64,000 bases of DNA. Source: Paenibacillus lactis (GTDB lineage: Bacteria; Bacillota; Bacilli; Paenibacillales; Paenibacillaceae). This document shows, piece by piece, positions 8,941-17,756 of the stretch. The translations under genes and the position numbers were made by a program. Within the stretch, counting starts at the first letter, position 1, and every line of letters begins with the position of its first letter. The DNA is taken from the NCBI RefSeq assembly GCF_017873605.1, contig NZ_JAGGKI010000006.1:294090-358089 (forward strand). The letters run 5' to 3'. The notes below the pieces were generated by a model. That model saw nothing but the letters and a program-made list of their open reading frames with translations, was not told the DNA's origin and ran no database searches.

Positions 8941-8952
8941 GAGTGAACAGGA

Positions 8953-9321
8953 ATGAAAAAGGGGTTTATCGCTACAGCTGTCGTATTGATCGTACTGGTC
9001 GGATTCGTCGTATTCATCCAAAACGTGAATTTGAACCGCATCGGCGCGCAGCAATATTACGTGCAGATTACTCAAGACGGAAAGGAAATGGAAGATAAGT
9101 CTGACAGTGGACAGAAGTATGTATCGTACGAATACACACTGCAAGGCTTTGATTCTAACGGAAAGGAAAAAAGCCTCACCTTTACGGCAGGCAAGGAGCT
9201 GCGCAAGGACGCATATTTGCGGATTTATGTGAAGGGGGATGGAGTCAGTTCCTACCAGGAAGTAAAGGCCAGTGAACTGCCTGAACTAGCGAAGCAAAAG
9301 CTGGCCAATGCCGGGCAATAG
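8953..9321 (+). CDS. yxeA: YxeA-like small exported protein (DUF1093)
   Basis: The 122-residue protein has an uncleaved N-terminal helix (about 5-25) and an extracellular beta-rich domain with FVVFIQNVNLNRIGAQQYYVQI, YEYTLQGFDSNGKEK and LRKDAYLRIYVKG, all YxeA-family features. It lies 12 bases after the permease with its own GGAG site. YxeA is the last gene of the same operon in B. subtilis; its biochemical role is not known. Confidence 0.85.
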   Translation: MKKGFIATAVVLIVLVGFVVFIQNVNLNRIGAQQYYVQITQDGKEMEDKSDSGQKYVSYEYTLQGFDSNGKEKSLTFTAGKELRKDAYLRIYVKGDGVSSYQEVKASELPELAKQKLANAGQ

Positions 9322-9381
9322 ATTCTTCATCCGGGGAACTCGAATGATGTTTACTAAACATACCTATGAGGAGAGAAACTT

Positions 9382-11580
9382 ATGATTCAAACAAACTTCA
9401 AATCTGTATCTCAAAAAGCGCTGACTGGCTCGTTGATTGTCGCGCTTGCAGTTAGTCCCTTGATTCAAGTATCCCAAGCCTGGGCCGCGCCGGCTGTTTC
9501 ATCCGCCCGGTCCGTTCTGGCAGATCAGGCACAGCATGCTCAGGTCCAATACAGGATCGACGCCCGGCTTGACGAGAAAAACATGCGCATCAAAGGGAGC
9601 GAAACCGTTACCTACCGGAACATGTCCAAAGATACGCTATCGGAAATCGTCTTCCACACGTTTGCCGACGCCAACCGATCCAAGGCGACCCAAACCTCGA
9701 TGTTTGAGCAAAACAACGAGGAGATCCGGAAGGAAAATCCGCAGAAGAAGCCGGAAGATTTTCTTGGCGGCATCGATATCCGAAGCGTGGCAGCTGAAGG
9801 AAAACCCGTGCCCTTTTCGAACAGCAATCAGGCCTTGTCCGTTAAACTACAGCAGGAGCTAAAGCCGGGGGAAGCGGTGACGGTTGAAATCGGTTTTGAG
9901 GTGAAAATTCCGTTCGGCATGCAGCGCCTGTCCTACTACAAAGACATCATCAACGGCGCACATTGGTTCCCGGTCATGTCGGTCTATAACGAGAACCAGC
10001 ATGCATGGGACAAAAAGCCGTACAGCAAAACCTTCGAAACCGATTATTACGATTCATCTGATTTCGAAGTTCATATTAACGTGCCGGAAGCCTATCAAGT
10101 GCTGATGCCGGGGACGATCACCACTCAGGCGGACCCGAAAGAGCCCGGCCGGAAAGTCGTTACCGCCGTTGCCGATAACACCCGGGAGCATGTCTTTTTT
10201 GCCAGTCCGAATTATAAGGTTGAGCGCGTAACGCGTGACGGCCTGACCATTGAATATTATTACTTCGACAATATGCCGGACAAGAAAAAACTCGTCGATG
10301 AATACATCGACACCGCTTTTAAAGCAATTCAATTTTTTAGTGAAAAATACGGGGAATATCCTTACCCTGAATTCCGGATCGCGGAGTCGTACGTTGAAGG
10401 TGTGGCGGTGGAGTTTGCCCGGGTCATCCAAATGGGGCAAATCCGGCCGAATAGCGATCCGGCGCAAGATACCACATTTGTGCACGAGATTGCCCATCAA
10501 TGGTTCCATGCTTTAATCGGCAACGATTCGGAAAGTGAGTCGTTTCTGGACGAAGGGTTTGCCGATTTTTCGATGGTATATTTTGCAGAAAAACAAGGCG
10601 ATAAGCTGAACGGGTTCCAATCGATCCAAATCGATGATGTGTCTTTTATAGACAAGCCAATCGCCTCAAATAATACCGAAGCGGAGGGCGAGGCCAACCC
10701 GGTCTTTTATAAAAAAGGACGCCAGGCCATCTACCAGCTGTACCGCATGGTGGGCGAGGACAAATTCGATGCGTTCATGCAGGAATATTTCAAGCGGTAT
10801 CATTACAAAAACGCGACGATCAAAGGGCTTTTGCAGACGATTCAGGATACGCTAGGAGAGGAAGCGCGAAAGGAAATGGACAAAGCGCTGCATGATCCGC
10901 AGTTTGCTCTAAAGCCCGAATACCGATTGTCTGAGGCGGAAGAAGCTTCGTATTGGCGTGAGCAGTTTAAAACGTCGTACCGTTCTTCCCTGTCCCAAAT
11001 TTCGAATCTTCCGGCGGAAACAATGAGCCGCATCGTGGATAAGGCGCTGCAAGGCGAACCGTTAACGATCGTGGTGAGTGATCAGGCTGGCAGCAAAGCG
11101 AAAAAGCAGCAGCAGACGATCTTGGCACAGCTTGAACGGACGCTTGGGATCATGGGAATTCCTTACGAGGTCGTTTCCGACCGACAAACACTCAAGAAAA
11201 AGCTGAAAAAGGAGCTCGGAACCAGCAACATCATTGCCATCGGCAGCGCGAAAACGAACGGACTCATCCAGGCGCTTAAGCCCGGAATCATCCAGAAATC
11301 GAAGGCCATCGGCTTCGACTGGAAAAGCAGGATGAACCAAAAAGCAGCTTCTGGCGCATACGTCATTAAGCATCCATACAATCAAAACCGCTTGCTGCTG
11401 CATTTTTTCTGGAACGGTGACGCTTTGAGCGATAACGCGGTCGAGCCGTTTGCGGAGCAGATGCTGCAATCGCTCGGTTTCAGCGGCAACTTTTACCAGT
11501 ATTACGTTTTGAACAAGACAGGGCAAGTCGCAACAGATAAAAAGATCGCCAACCCGATAGCGAAATTTTTCGGCGAATAA
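9382..11580 (+). CDS. Secreted M1-family zinc metallopeptidase
   Basis: The 732-residue protein has a Sec signal (MIQTNFKSVSQKAL... AWAAPA, cut near residue 36) and a gluzincin M1 domain. The zinc motif is H368-EIA-H372 (HEIAHQWFH) with the third ligand E391 in SFLDEGFADF. An N-terminal beta-domain (about 50-270) precedes it and a C-terminal region of about 200 residues is not recognised. Placed between the peptide transporter and the two-component system, it may degrade peptides outside the cell, which would fit antimicrobial peptide defence; that is inference. It lacks the canonical GAMEN motif that M1 aminopeptidases use for the N-terminus (VEGVAVEFAR stands there), so exopeptidase action is uncertain. 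Confidence 0.85.
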   Translation: MIQTNFKSVSQKALTGSLIVALAVSPLIQVSQAWAAPAVSSARSVLADQAQHAQVQYRIDARLDEKNMRIKGSETVTYRNMSKDTLSEIVFHTFADANRSKATQTSMFEQNNEEIRKENPQKKPEDFLGGIDIRSVAAEGKPVPFSNSNQALSVKLQQELKPGEAVTVEIGFEVKIPFGMQRLSYYKDIINGAHWFPVMSVYNENQHAWDKKPYSKTFETDYYDSSDFEVHINVPEAYQVLMPGTITTQADPKEPGRKVVTAVADNTREHVFFASPNYKVERVTRDGLTIEYYYFDNMPDKKKLVDEYIDTAFKAIQFFSEKYGEYPYPEFRIAESYVEGVAVEFARVIQMGQIRPNSDPAQDTTFVHEIAHQWFHALIGNDSESESFLDEGFADFSMVYFAEKQGDKLNGFQSIQIDDVSFIDKPIASNNTEAEGEANPVFYKKGRQAIYQLYRMVGEDKFDAFMQEYFKRYHYKNATIKGLLQTIQDTLGEEARKEMDKALHDPQFALKPEYRLSEAEEASYWREQFKTSYRSSLSQISNLPAETMSRIVDKALQGEPLTIVVSDQAGSKAKKQQQTILAQLERTLGIMGIPYEVVSDRQTLKKKLKKELGTSNIIAIGSAKTNGLIQALKPGIIQKSKAIGFDWKSRMNQKAASGAYVIKHPYNQNRLLLHFFWNGDALSDNAVEPFAEQMLQSLGFSGNFYQYYVLNKTGQVATDKKIANPIAKFFGE

Positions 11581-11656
11581 TAATAGAGTCTCTGGCCAAT
11601 ATTGCCCATTTCAATATATGGTTATAGTATTGGAAGAGCGGGGAAGATGATTGATG

Positions 11657-11689
11657 AAGACTTGGCAGCTTTTAGCTGCCGGTCTTTTT
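11657..11689 (+). terminator. Terminator between peptidase and regulator
   Basis: GGCAGCT (11664-11670) and AGCTGCC (11674-11680), extended by AAGAC/GTCTT, are followed by TTTTTCC. Read-through may still feed the two-component genes. Confidence 0.65.
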
Positions 11690-11718
11690 CCTTGCTTACA
11701 GAAAGGAGATTGAACCGA

Positions 11719-12432
11719 TTGCCGCAAAATCAAAAAATACTTATCGTCGATGATGAGGAGGATATCGTCAAGCTTCTGCAAACCGTGCTTAAAAAGGAAG
11801 GCTTCGAGCATGTGTCTGCCGCCTCTTCCGCCGAAGAAGGCTGGATTCGGTTTCAAGACAAGCAGCCCGACCTCGTCATATTAGATATCATGCTCCCCGA
11901 TGGCGAAGGGTATGATGTATGCAAAAAAATCCGCAGCGTTTCGAACGTGCCGATATTCTTCTTGTCAGCCAAGAACGAGGAAATCGATAAAATACTTGGA
12001 TTTGCCATCGGCGGCGACGATTACATCACCAAACCGTTCAGTCCGAAGGAAGTGGCTTACCGGATAAAAGCCCGATTCAGAAGAACGGAATCTGCGCGGG
12101 ATGAGGAAACGAAAGAACACACGCTGAAGGCCGGCCCGTTCGAGCTTGACGAACATACATTGGAACTGAAGAAAAACGGCGAAATTATTGAACTCAAACC
12201 GAAGGAGCTTGGTCTGATTAGCTATTTGCTGAAGCACCCGAACCGGATTATAAGCAAGGAAAGCCTGTACGATCAGGTGTGGGGGGAGGATTCCTTCGGT
12301 TATGACAACACGGTCATGGTCCATATTCGGCGGCTGAGGGAGAAGATCGAGGACGATCCCTCAAGCCCGCAATTTTTGGTGACCGTAAAGGGCCTCGGAT
12401 ATAAGCTGGCCGTGGAGGAACCGGTGCGATGA
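11719..12432 (+). CDS. OmpR-family response regulator
   Basis: The 237-residue regulator has a receiver domain (KILIVDDEEDIV, phospho-acceptor Asp in DLVILDIMLPDGEG, conserved Lys in YITKPFSP) and a winged-helix DNA-binding domain (about 135-232, ending VKGLGYKLAVEEP). AAAGGAG at 11702-11708 favours the TTG at 11719; a second TTG nine bases earlier is possible. It overlaps the kinase gene by 4 bases. Its likely targets are the direct-repeat boxes before yxdL. Confidence 0.9.
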   Translation: MPQNQKILIVDDEEDIVKLLQTVLKKEGFEHVSAASSAEEGWIRFQDKQPDLVILDIMLPDGEGYDVCKKIRSVSNVPIFFLSAKNEEIDKILGFAIGGDDYITKPFSPKEVAYRIKARFRRTESARDEETKEHTLKAGPFELDEHTLELKKNGEIIELKPKELGLISYLLKHPNRIISKESLYDQVWGEDSFGYDNTVMVHIRRLREKIEDDPSSPQFLVTVKGLGYKLAVEEPVR

Positions 12433-13847
12433 AATGGCGGCTGACGGGGAGATATTTGGCATCCTCCGTATTGATTGTCGTCATCGTCCTTTTCATAAAC
12501 CTTTTGGTGATCGTCGGCCTTTTTATATATCAGAATGAATCACCAAAGGATCCGCTTCGCCAGGGAGACCATTCAGCCGAGGCCATCACCCGCTCCTTCG
12601 GACAAGAGATTGTTCTTTCCGAATCGGGGATGAGCATAACCGCGCAGGGGAAGGAGACGCTTGAGCGCAATCAGGCATGGATTCAAGTCCTGGACGAAAA
12701 CGGTAATCAGGTCTATGGCTTTCGTGTGCCGCGGGAGGCCAAAACCAAATATACGCCGATGGATATCGTTCAGACTTACAAATACATGGAAAAAGAACTG
12801 ATGTCGACCGTATTTATCGGGGAGAAGCAGGGGAACGGGGAGCGCTTCAGCTATTTGATCGGCTTTCAGGATCCTTATCTGGAGCGGAATATCTTCACCT
12901 ATGATATTCGGCAGGTCGGACGTTTTCTTCAAATCGGAATCGTGACCGTGATTTGCGTCGACGGTTTCATTGCACTCTGCATCGCTTATCTGTTCAGCAA
13001 GAGGTTAACCCGGCCGCTTTCCGCGCTCATCGACGGGATTAAGCAGTTGGCCCATAAAAACTACCAGTTACAACACGAAACGAAGGGCATCTATAAGGAT
13101 GTGTTTTACAACGTCAACATGCTGACCGAGGAGCTGCGGGCAAGCGAGTTGGAACGGAAAAGGCTGGACCGGATGAAAGAGGAATGGATCGCGAACATTT
13201 CGCATGATATCAAAACGCCCCTTGCTTCGATTCAGGGATATGCCGAAATGATGCGGGACATGGATTATGATTTTACAATCGAGGAAATGCGGGATTACGC
13301 GGAAATCATTGAACAGAAGTCGCATTATTTGAAAGACGTGATCGAGGACCTTAACCTTTCCACCCGTCTGAGAAACAAGGGGCTGAAGCTGAATCTGAAA
13401 AAAGTAAACATCGTCAGCCTCGTCCGAAGCGCTGTCATCGATACGTTGAACGATGCCCGTTACGGTAACCGGAATATCGATTTCCAGTACAGCGAGGAAG
13501 TCATCCTCTTGGAGGCTGATGACATTCTCATACGCCGTGCGGTCACCAATTTGATCTACAACGCGGTGGTTCATAACGATGAGGATGTTTCCATACTTGT
13601 CAGCGTCGAAAAGAAAGGCGATAGAGCTCGAATCGTTGTCGAGGATCAAGGCAAAGGGATCCCGAAAGAGGAGCTGGAACGGATATTTGAGAGGTATTAC
13701 CGCGGAACCCATACAGGAGAGCTGCATAAGGGATCCGGTCTCGGGATGGCCATCGCAAACGATATCGTGAAGGCTCATGGTGGCGAAATCCATGTGGACA
13801 GCGAGCTACTTCGCGGAACGCGAATCGAGATCTTGCTTCAAGCTTAA
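12429..13847 (+). CDS. Sensor histidine kinase
   Basis: The 472-residue membrane kinase partners the preceding regulator. Helix 1 is about residues 13-34 and helix 2 about 168-190, with an extracellular sensing domain of about 130 residues between, then HAMP (about 190-243), HisKA with H259 in SHDIKTPLASIQG, and HATPase with N-box and GxG motifs (VEDQGKGIP, GSGLGMAIANDIVKAHGG). BceS-type kinases that normally serve yxdLM-like transporters lack an extracellular domain, so this one may sense its ligand directly. Confidence 0.9.
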   Translation: MKWRLTGRYLASSVLIVVIVLFINLLVIVGLFIYQNESPKDPLRQGDHSAEAITRSFGQEIVLSESGMSITAQGKETLERNQAWIQVLDENGNQVYGFRVPREAKTKYTPMDIVQTYKYMEKELMSTVFIGEKQGNGERFSYLIGFQDPYLERNIFTYDIRQVGRFLQIGIVTVICVDGFIALCIAYLFSKRLTRPLSALIDGIKQLAHKNYQLQHETKGIYKDVFYNVNMLTEELRASELERKRLDRMKEEWIANISHDIKTPLASIQGYAEMMRDMDYDFTIEEMRDYAEIIEQKSHYLKDVIEDLNLSTRLRNKGLKLNLKKVNIVSLVRSAVIDTLNDARYGNRNIDFQYSEEVILLEADDILIRRAVTNLIYNAVVHNDEDVSILVSVEKKGDRARIVVEDQGKGIPKEELERIFERYYRGTHTGELHKGSGLGMAIANDIVKAHGGEIHVDSELLRGTRIEILLQA

Positions 13848-13969
13848 GAAGCGAAAATCCTTTGGCGTAGAGAAATACCTGTTAGACGATGGGGCAATAG
13901 AAAAAAACAAGCCCAGATCAAACCCAAGTTAAGCAAATCGATGGTCGTCAAAGATCGTTGATTAACCAG

Positions 13970-14005
13970 GAAGCCGCAGTTATCAGAAATGATAGCTGCG
14001 GCTTC
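13970..14005 (+). terminator. Long hairpin after the two-component system
   Basis: GAAGCCGCAGTTATCA (13970-13985) and TGATAGCTGCGGCTTC (13990-14005) give a 16-base stem with one G-T pair and a GAAA tetraloop. No T-run follows; it probably ends transcription from both sides. Confidence 0.65.
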
Positions 14006-14091
14006 TATACTATTTACGGTATTGGTACAAGTGTAGAAATTTAATGATGTTAATTCATAAAATCATAAAGACGGCAGTACTGGAGAACCGA

Positions 14092-14817
14092 TTAATGATC
14101 AGCCGCGGTTGTTTCCGAGTTGTCTATTGTTTCAATCAAGCGATATAGAAAATAGAGAGCGCGCATCTGAAGTTTGATCGTTTTGTTCAAGTGAACTTGG
14201 ATACGATCAGAAACCTTCATCGAATCCTCGATGTTCTCTAGATCTAAACGTGCAACGGATTGCTTCAAGTTCACGGTTTCCTCGGAATAAACAGCGCTCT
14301 GCAGCACCTGAATCAATCGAATTTTAAAGAGATGCGCTTCGTGATAAAACCGGTAATCGTTATCAGGGTCTCGCTCCGTAGTGAACAGGCCGCATTGCTC
14401 CCAGTAACGGATTGCCGATTTCGAAGCCCCCGTCCGTCTGGAAACCTCGTGGATGCTGAAATGATGATTAATGTCGTGAGCTCGACTACCTTCAGAATAC
14501 GATTTCAGCTCCCTTATTAGTTGATCTAAATTTGCTTTTTCCCGATGAAGCATGACCTCTCGATCCCTGACGATCCACAACGCGTCATCCAGCTCATTTC
14601 GCCTAAGACAATGCATGACCTGGCTGGTTACTTCCATCCCAAATGCGGCTGTCATGGCTTGAATACATGCCAGAAAAGCTTCATGCCGTTCTGTATACAT
14701 ACGATATCCGTTGGAAGATCGATCTGCAGGAGGCATCAGCCCCTTTGCTTCATAGTTTCGCAGCGTGTTGCTGCTTAGCCCGTATTTTTCTGCAAGCTTT
14801 TTGGGGCGAAAGCCCAT
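14092..14817 (-). CDS. Regulator with two MerR DNA-binding domains
   Basis: The 241-residue protein contains two MerR-type helix-turn-helix domains in tandem: residues about 2-70 (FRPKKLAEKYGLSSNTLRNYEAKGLMPPADRSSNGYRMY) and about 100-165 (FSIHEVSRRTGASKSAIRYWEQCGLFTTERDPDNDYRFY). A helical C-terminal tail of about 60 residues could dimerise; no effector domain is recognisable. AGGTGGGG upstream selects the ATG at 14817. It is transcribed away from an unknown gene at 14972, which it probably controls. Ordinary MerR proteins have one such domain per chain, so this could bind DNA as a pseudo-dimer. Confidence 0.85.
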   Translation of the reverse strand: MGFRPKKLAEKYGLSSNTLRNYEAKGLMPPADRSSNGYRMYTERHEAFLACIQAMTAAFGMEVTSQVMHCLRRNELDDALWIVRDREVMLHREKANLDQLIRELKSYSEGSRAHDINHHFSIHEVSRRTGASKSAIRYWEQCGLFTTERDPDNDYRFYHEAHLFKIRLIQVLQSAVYSEETVNLKQSVARLDLENIEDSMKVSDRIQVHLNKTIKLQMRALYFLYRLIETIDNSETTAADH

Positions 14818-14907
14818 GTGATCCCCACCTTTGGCAAAAATGCGCAAACATTAAAACCTTTGCAATGTTATTCTGGATATTTTGTTCATTTCCTTCATGT
14901 AATTTCC

Positions 14908-14941
14908 TTGAACCTTCCAGTTGGCTTACATGTTGTATGAT
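14908..14941 (+). promoter_or_regulatory. Possible MerR-type promoter of the 162-residue gene
   Basis: TTGAAC (14908-14913) and TATGAT (14936-14941) are separated by 22 bases, longer than the 17 of normal promoters and than the 19-20 of classical MerR promoters. The spacer holds CCTTCCAGTTGG, resembling one half of a MerR operator. Weak but in the right place. Confidence 0.35.
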
Positions 14942-14971
14942 GAAGTTAATTCAATTCAAGGAGGAGTTTAT

Positions 14972-15460
14972 ATGACCGTAAAACCAGTACTGCGTTCTGA
15001 TATGACCATTGAGGAAATTTGCGTGGCAGGTAATCAGTACATCGAATCCGAATGGAAAACATTATACGATGCGATGTTGGATGAGTTAACGACCGCTTTT
15101 CGCGAAATCGAGGATGCTGCCTATGGACGGTATTTGGACCAGCTGATGCCCGCACTATTTGACAGCCTTGAAGACGCGGGGTTCATTGCAGCGGAGCCCC
15201 TCAAGGAACATGATTTCGTAATCGGGAAATGTCTGATATTTCGTAATTCGCTTGAAAAATGGGGGACCGAAGATAAACGATCTAGAATATTCTGGAACGT
15301 TATACGCCGTAAGGATGGTCAACAGCCCATTGGAACTCTGTTAACCGAAATCCCTCATTCTCATCTGAAGTTCGATATTCCAAGGGCACCTGTGCTCTAT
15401 TCGCTGCGCGAACATGAGAGAGAACAAATCGCAAAAGGGATTCGACGGATTATGGAATAA
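14972..15460 (+). CDS. Unknown 162-residue protein
   Basis: I do not recognise this family. AAGGAGG before the ATG at 14972 and good coding character make it a real gene. It has no signal peptide or membrane helix. The first half is acidic and helical ([25 protein letters not shown]), the second is mixed ([36 protein letters not shown]). It lies between the divergent tandem-MerR regulator and vgb, 31 bases from the latter, and is likely cotranscribed with it. Confidence 0.75.
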   Translation: MTVKPVLRSDMTIEEICVAGNQYIESEWKTLYDAMLDELTTAFREIEDAAYGRYLDQLMPALFDSLEDAGFIAAEPLKEHDFVIGKCLIFRNSLEKWGTEDKRSRIFWNVIRRKDGQQPIGTLLTEIPHSHLKFDIPRAPVLYSLREHEREQIAKGIRRIME

Positions 15461-15491
15461 GAATAAATCGCTTTTTGGGGAGGTAATTTGT

Positions 15492-16382
15492 GTGAAGGTC
15501 ATGATACATGAATATATAGTCAAAACGCAGGATTCCGGGCCATACGGAATAACGAGGGGAAAAGATGGAGCCATGTGGTTTACGGAACAACGGGGCAATC
15601 GGATTGGACGAATTAATGACGCAGGCGAGATCACTTCGTTCCCCCTGCCGACAGAGAGTGCCGGAGTGATGTCGATTATATCGGATCGGACCGGGGACTT
15701 GTGGTTTACCGAGTATCAAGCCAATAAGATTGGTAGAATGTCGCTCGATGGCTATTTTACAGAATATGAACTTCCTGTCGTGAATTCAGCCCCTTTCGGC
15801 ATAACCGAAGATCGTGAGGGTGCCATCTGGTTTACAGAAATGAATAGCGGCAGAATCGGAAGGTTAACTGCGTCGGGGGAGATGACCGAGTTTGAGTTGC
15901 CTAACTCAGACACATTCCCTTCATTTATTGTTCCCGGCTCAGACGGGGCATTATGGTTTACGCAGAATCAAGGGAATTCAATCGGTAGAATAACTACTGA
16001 AGGTGATGTAACCGAATTTCCGATTCCAACACCAAATTCCGGACCTGTAGGCATTACGAGCGGTCCTGACGGGGCATTATGGTTTGTGCAAATCATGAGC
16101 AATAAAATCGGAAGAATGACAACATCTGGCGAGGTTACGGAATATATGATTCCGACATCGAATGCCAAGCCCCATGCTATCATATCCGGGGAAAATGGGG
16201 ATCTTTGGTTCACGGAATGGGGTGGAAACCAAATCGGTCGAATTACGGTTCAAGGAAAGATTACAGAGTATCCAATCCCGACTAATCACGCCGAGCCCCA
16301 CGGTATAGCGATTGGCACAAAGGGTGACATTTGGTTCGCTGAAGAGTGCAACCAGATTGGACGTCTCATCATCTCTCCTTAA
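15492..16382 (+). CDS. vgb: Streptogramin B lyase Vgb
   Basis: The 296-residue protein is a seven-bladed beta-propeller lyase that opens the lactone ring of type B streptogramins such as quinupristin and virginiamycin S by C-O elimination. Seven repeats of the type DGALWFTE-x-GNRIGRI run throughout. Residues that the family uses at the active site fall at the same numbers as in staphylococcal Vgb as I remember it: Y18, H228 (AKPHAI), E268 and H270 (AEPHGI), E284 (WFAEEC). GTG at 15492 follows GGGGAGG by eight bases. Chromosomal Vgb-like lyases are a natural reservoir of this resistance. All catalytic residues are intact. Confidence 0.93.
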   Translation: MKVMIHEYIVKTQDSGPYGITRGKDGAMWFTEQRGNRIGRINDAGEITSFPLPTESAGVMSIISDRTGDLWFTEYQANKIGRMSLDGYFTEYELPVVNSAPFGITEDREGAIWFTEMNSGRIGRLTASGEMTEFELPNSDTFPSFIVPGSDGALWFTQNQGNSIGRITTEGDVTEFPIPTPNSGPVGITSGPDGALWFVQIMSNKIGRMTTSGEVTEYMIPTSNAKPHAIISGENGDLWFTEWGGNQIGRITVQGKITEYPIPTNHAEPHGIAIGTKGDIWFAEECNQIGRLIISP

Positions 16383-16408
16383 CAGCATGAGACGATCATC
16401 TCATGCTG
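16383..16408 (+). terminator. Hairpin after vgb
   Basis: CAGCATGAGA (16383-16392) and TCTCATGCTG (16399-16408) are perfect arms, but no T-run follows. Confidence 0.5.
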
Positions 16409-16558
16409 CCCCTCGCGGGCGGCCAGCAGAGAAGCTGACAGAGCCTCGAGAGATGCTGTCACCTGAATCCCAAACCCAATTTGGGCAACAAATCGCAAAA
16501 CGTTCGTAGGAAACCACGATGGGGAAATTTTTAATCGAGATGTAATCGCTTCGCAGGT

Positions 16559-16580
16559 CGCATAATATGCGGCTTTTTTC
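16559..16580 (+). terminator. Second terminator after vgb
   Basis: CGCAT/ATGCG stem followed by GCTTTTTT. It belongs to a small set of look-alike terminators in this window (also near 31181, 59436 and 62344). Confidence 0.6.
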
Positions 16581-16738
16581 TTTGGAGTAAAAGACTTTCT
16601 TGTCCTAGCTCAATGTGGGTCTCTTTTACTTAATTGCATTTTTACTTTGTCACATTTTCCGCCTCCTTCCAGTCTTGTTTAATGACAGCGTGTGGCTGCA
16701 AATCCTGTCTAACTCAATTATCTAGAGGAGGTAGTAAG

Positions 16739-17467
16739 ATGAAAATCATCGAATTGGAACTGAGAACCGCCCGGTTAGCCGAAATGAAGGAATTCTACAC
16801 AGAAAGACTTGGATTCGCTTTAGCAGATATAACGAAGCATTCAATCACGATCGTTGTCGGGGAAACGCGGTTGACTTTCATTCAAGAGGAGGAGGAAGGG
16901 GTGCTGCCGTCCTACCATCTGGCAATGAATATCCCCGAGAACCAAATCCGCGAAGCGAAAAGCTGGCTTCAAGCCAAAGGTTGTGAGGTGCTTTCCGCTG
17001 CGCCCCTTCCGTTCGCAGGAATCCAGGCAAACGAAGACATTGCATATTTTGAAGGAACGGATGCACATGCCTTCTATTTCGAGGATCCTTCGGGGAATCT
17101 GGTGGAGTTCATCGCTCGGCATCGGATGGACAATGCCTCGACTGAACCGTTCGGTCACGAATCCATTCTGAATGTCAGCGAGATCGGATTTCCCCTTCAC
17201 GGCAGCATATCGGATGCCATCCAGCGCCTTGATTCTCGGTTCGACGTCACGCGTTATATCGGGGACGGAAAGATGTTTCAAATGCTCGGTGACGAGCATG
17301 GTATGTTCATCTTGGGGGATTTGGCCATCGGGTGGTATCCTTCGATGAAGATTCCGGAGGTTCACCCAATTCGAATGACGATTCTCGATCCTAACGAAGG
17401 GGAGTTTCAATTGGAGCCGTATCCCTACTTCATTCGTGTTGTAAACAATACATTGTGGCCATCCTGA
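16739..17467 (+). CDS. VOC-superfamily dioxygenase-like protein
   Basis: The 242-residue protein has two vicinal-oxygen-chelate modules: residues about 1-125 (IELELRTARLAEMKEFYTERLGF ... HAFYFEDPSGNLVEFIARH) and about 135-240 (VSEIGFPLHGSISDAIQRL). It resembles catechol-2,3-dioxygenase or ring-cleaving VOC proteins of Bacillus, but the substrate is not predictable. In the first half the metal-ligand spots show H near residue 58 and E near 121; they are not enough to prove a metal site. GAGGAGG before the ATG at 16739 fixes the start. It stands alone. Confidence 0.75.
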   Translation: MKIIELELRTARLAEMKEFYTERLGFALADITKHSITIVVGETRLTFIQEEEEGVLPSYHLAMNIPENQIREAKSWLQAKGCEVLSAAPLPFAGIQANEDIAYFEGTDAHAFYFEDPSGNLVEFIARHRMDNASTEPFGHESILNVSEIGFPLHGSISDAIQRLDSRFDVTRYIGDGKMFQMLGDEHGMFILGDLAIGWYPSMKIPEVHPIRMTILDPNEGEFQLEPYPYFIRVVNNTLWPS

Positions 17468-17756
17468 GCGGGATGGCCTATACCTATAAGTAGTTTCTGT
17501 CACGACTGATAACTGCCATTGCCGAGTATTTAAACTCGTAAGTCCGCCTATGAAGCTAAGGCTGCTCTTCGCTGCAGGGCAAACCTTGCCTGAGAGGCCT
17601 CAAACGACTCAAGAGTTGGGAGCAGCGACCTATGGGATCATCGCCTTTGGTTCGGTAAAATACATAAGAAGTGCCAATTATTACATACCTTATCATTTCG
17701 TTATGGACCTTGCGTTTGTAGTAAGAACAAAATTTAAATAGATGAGGAAGTCACCC

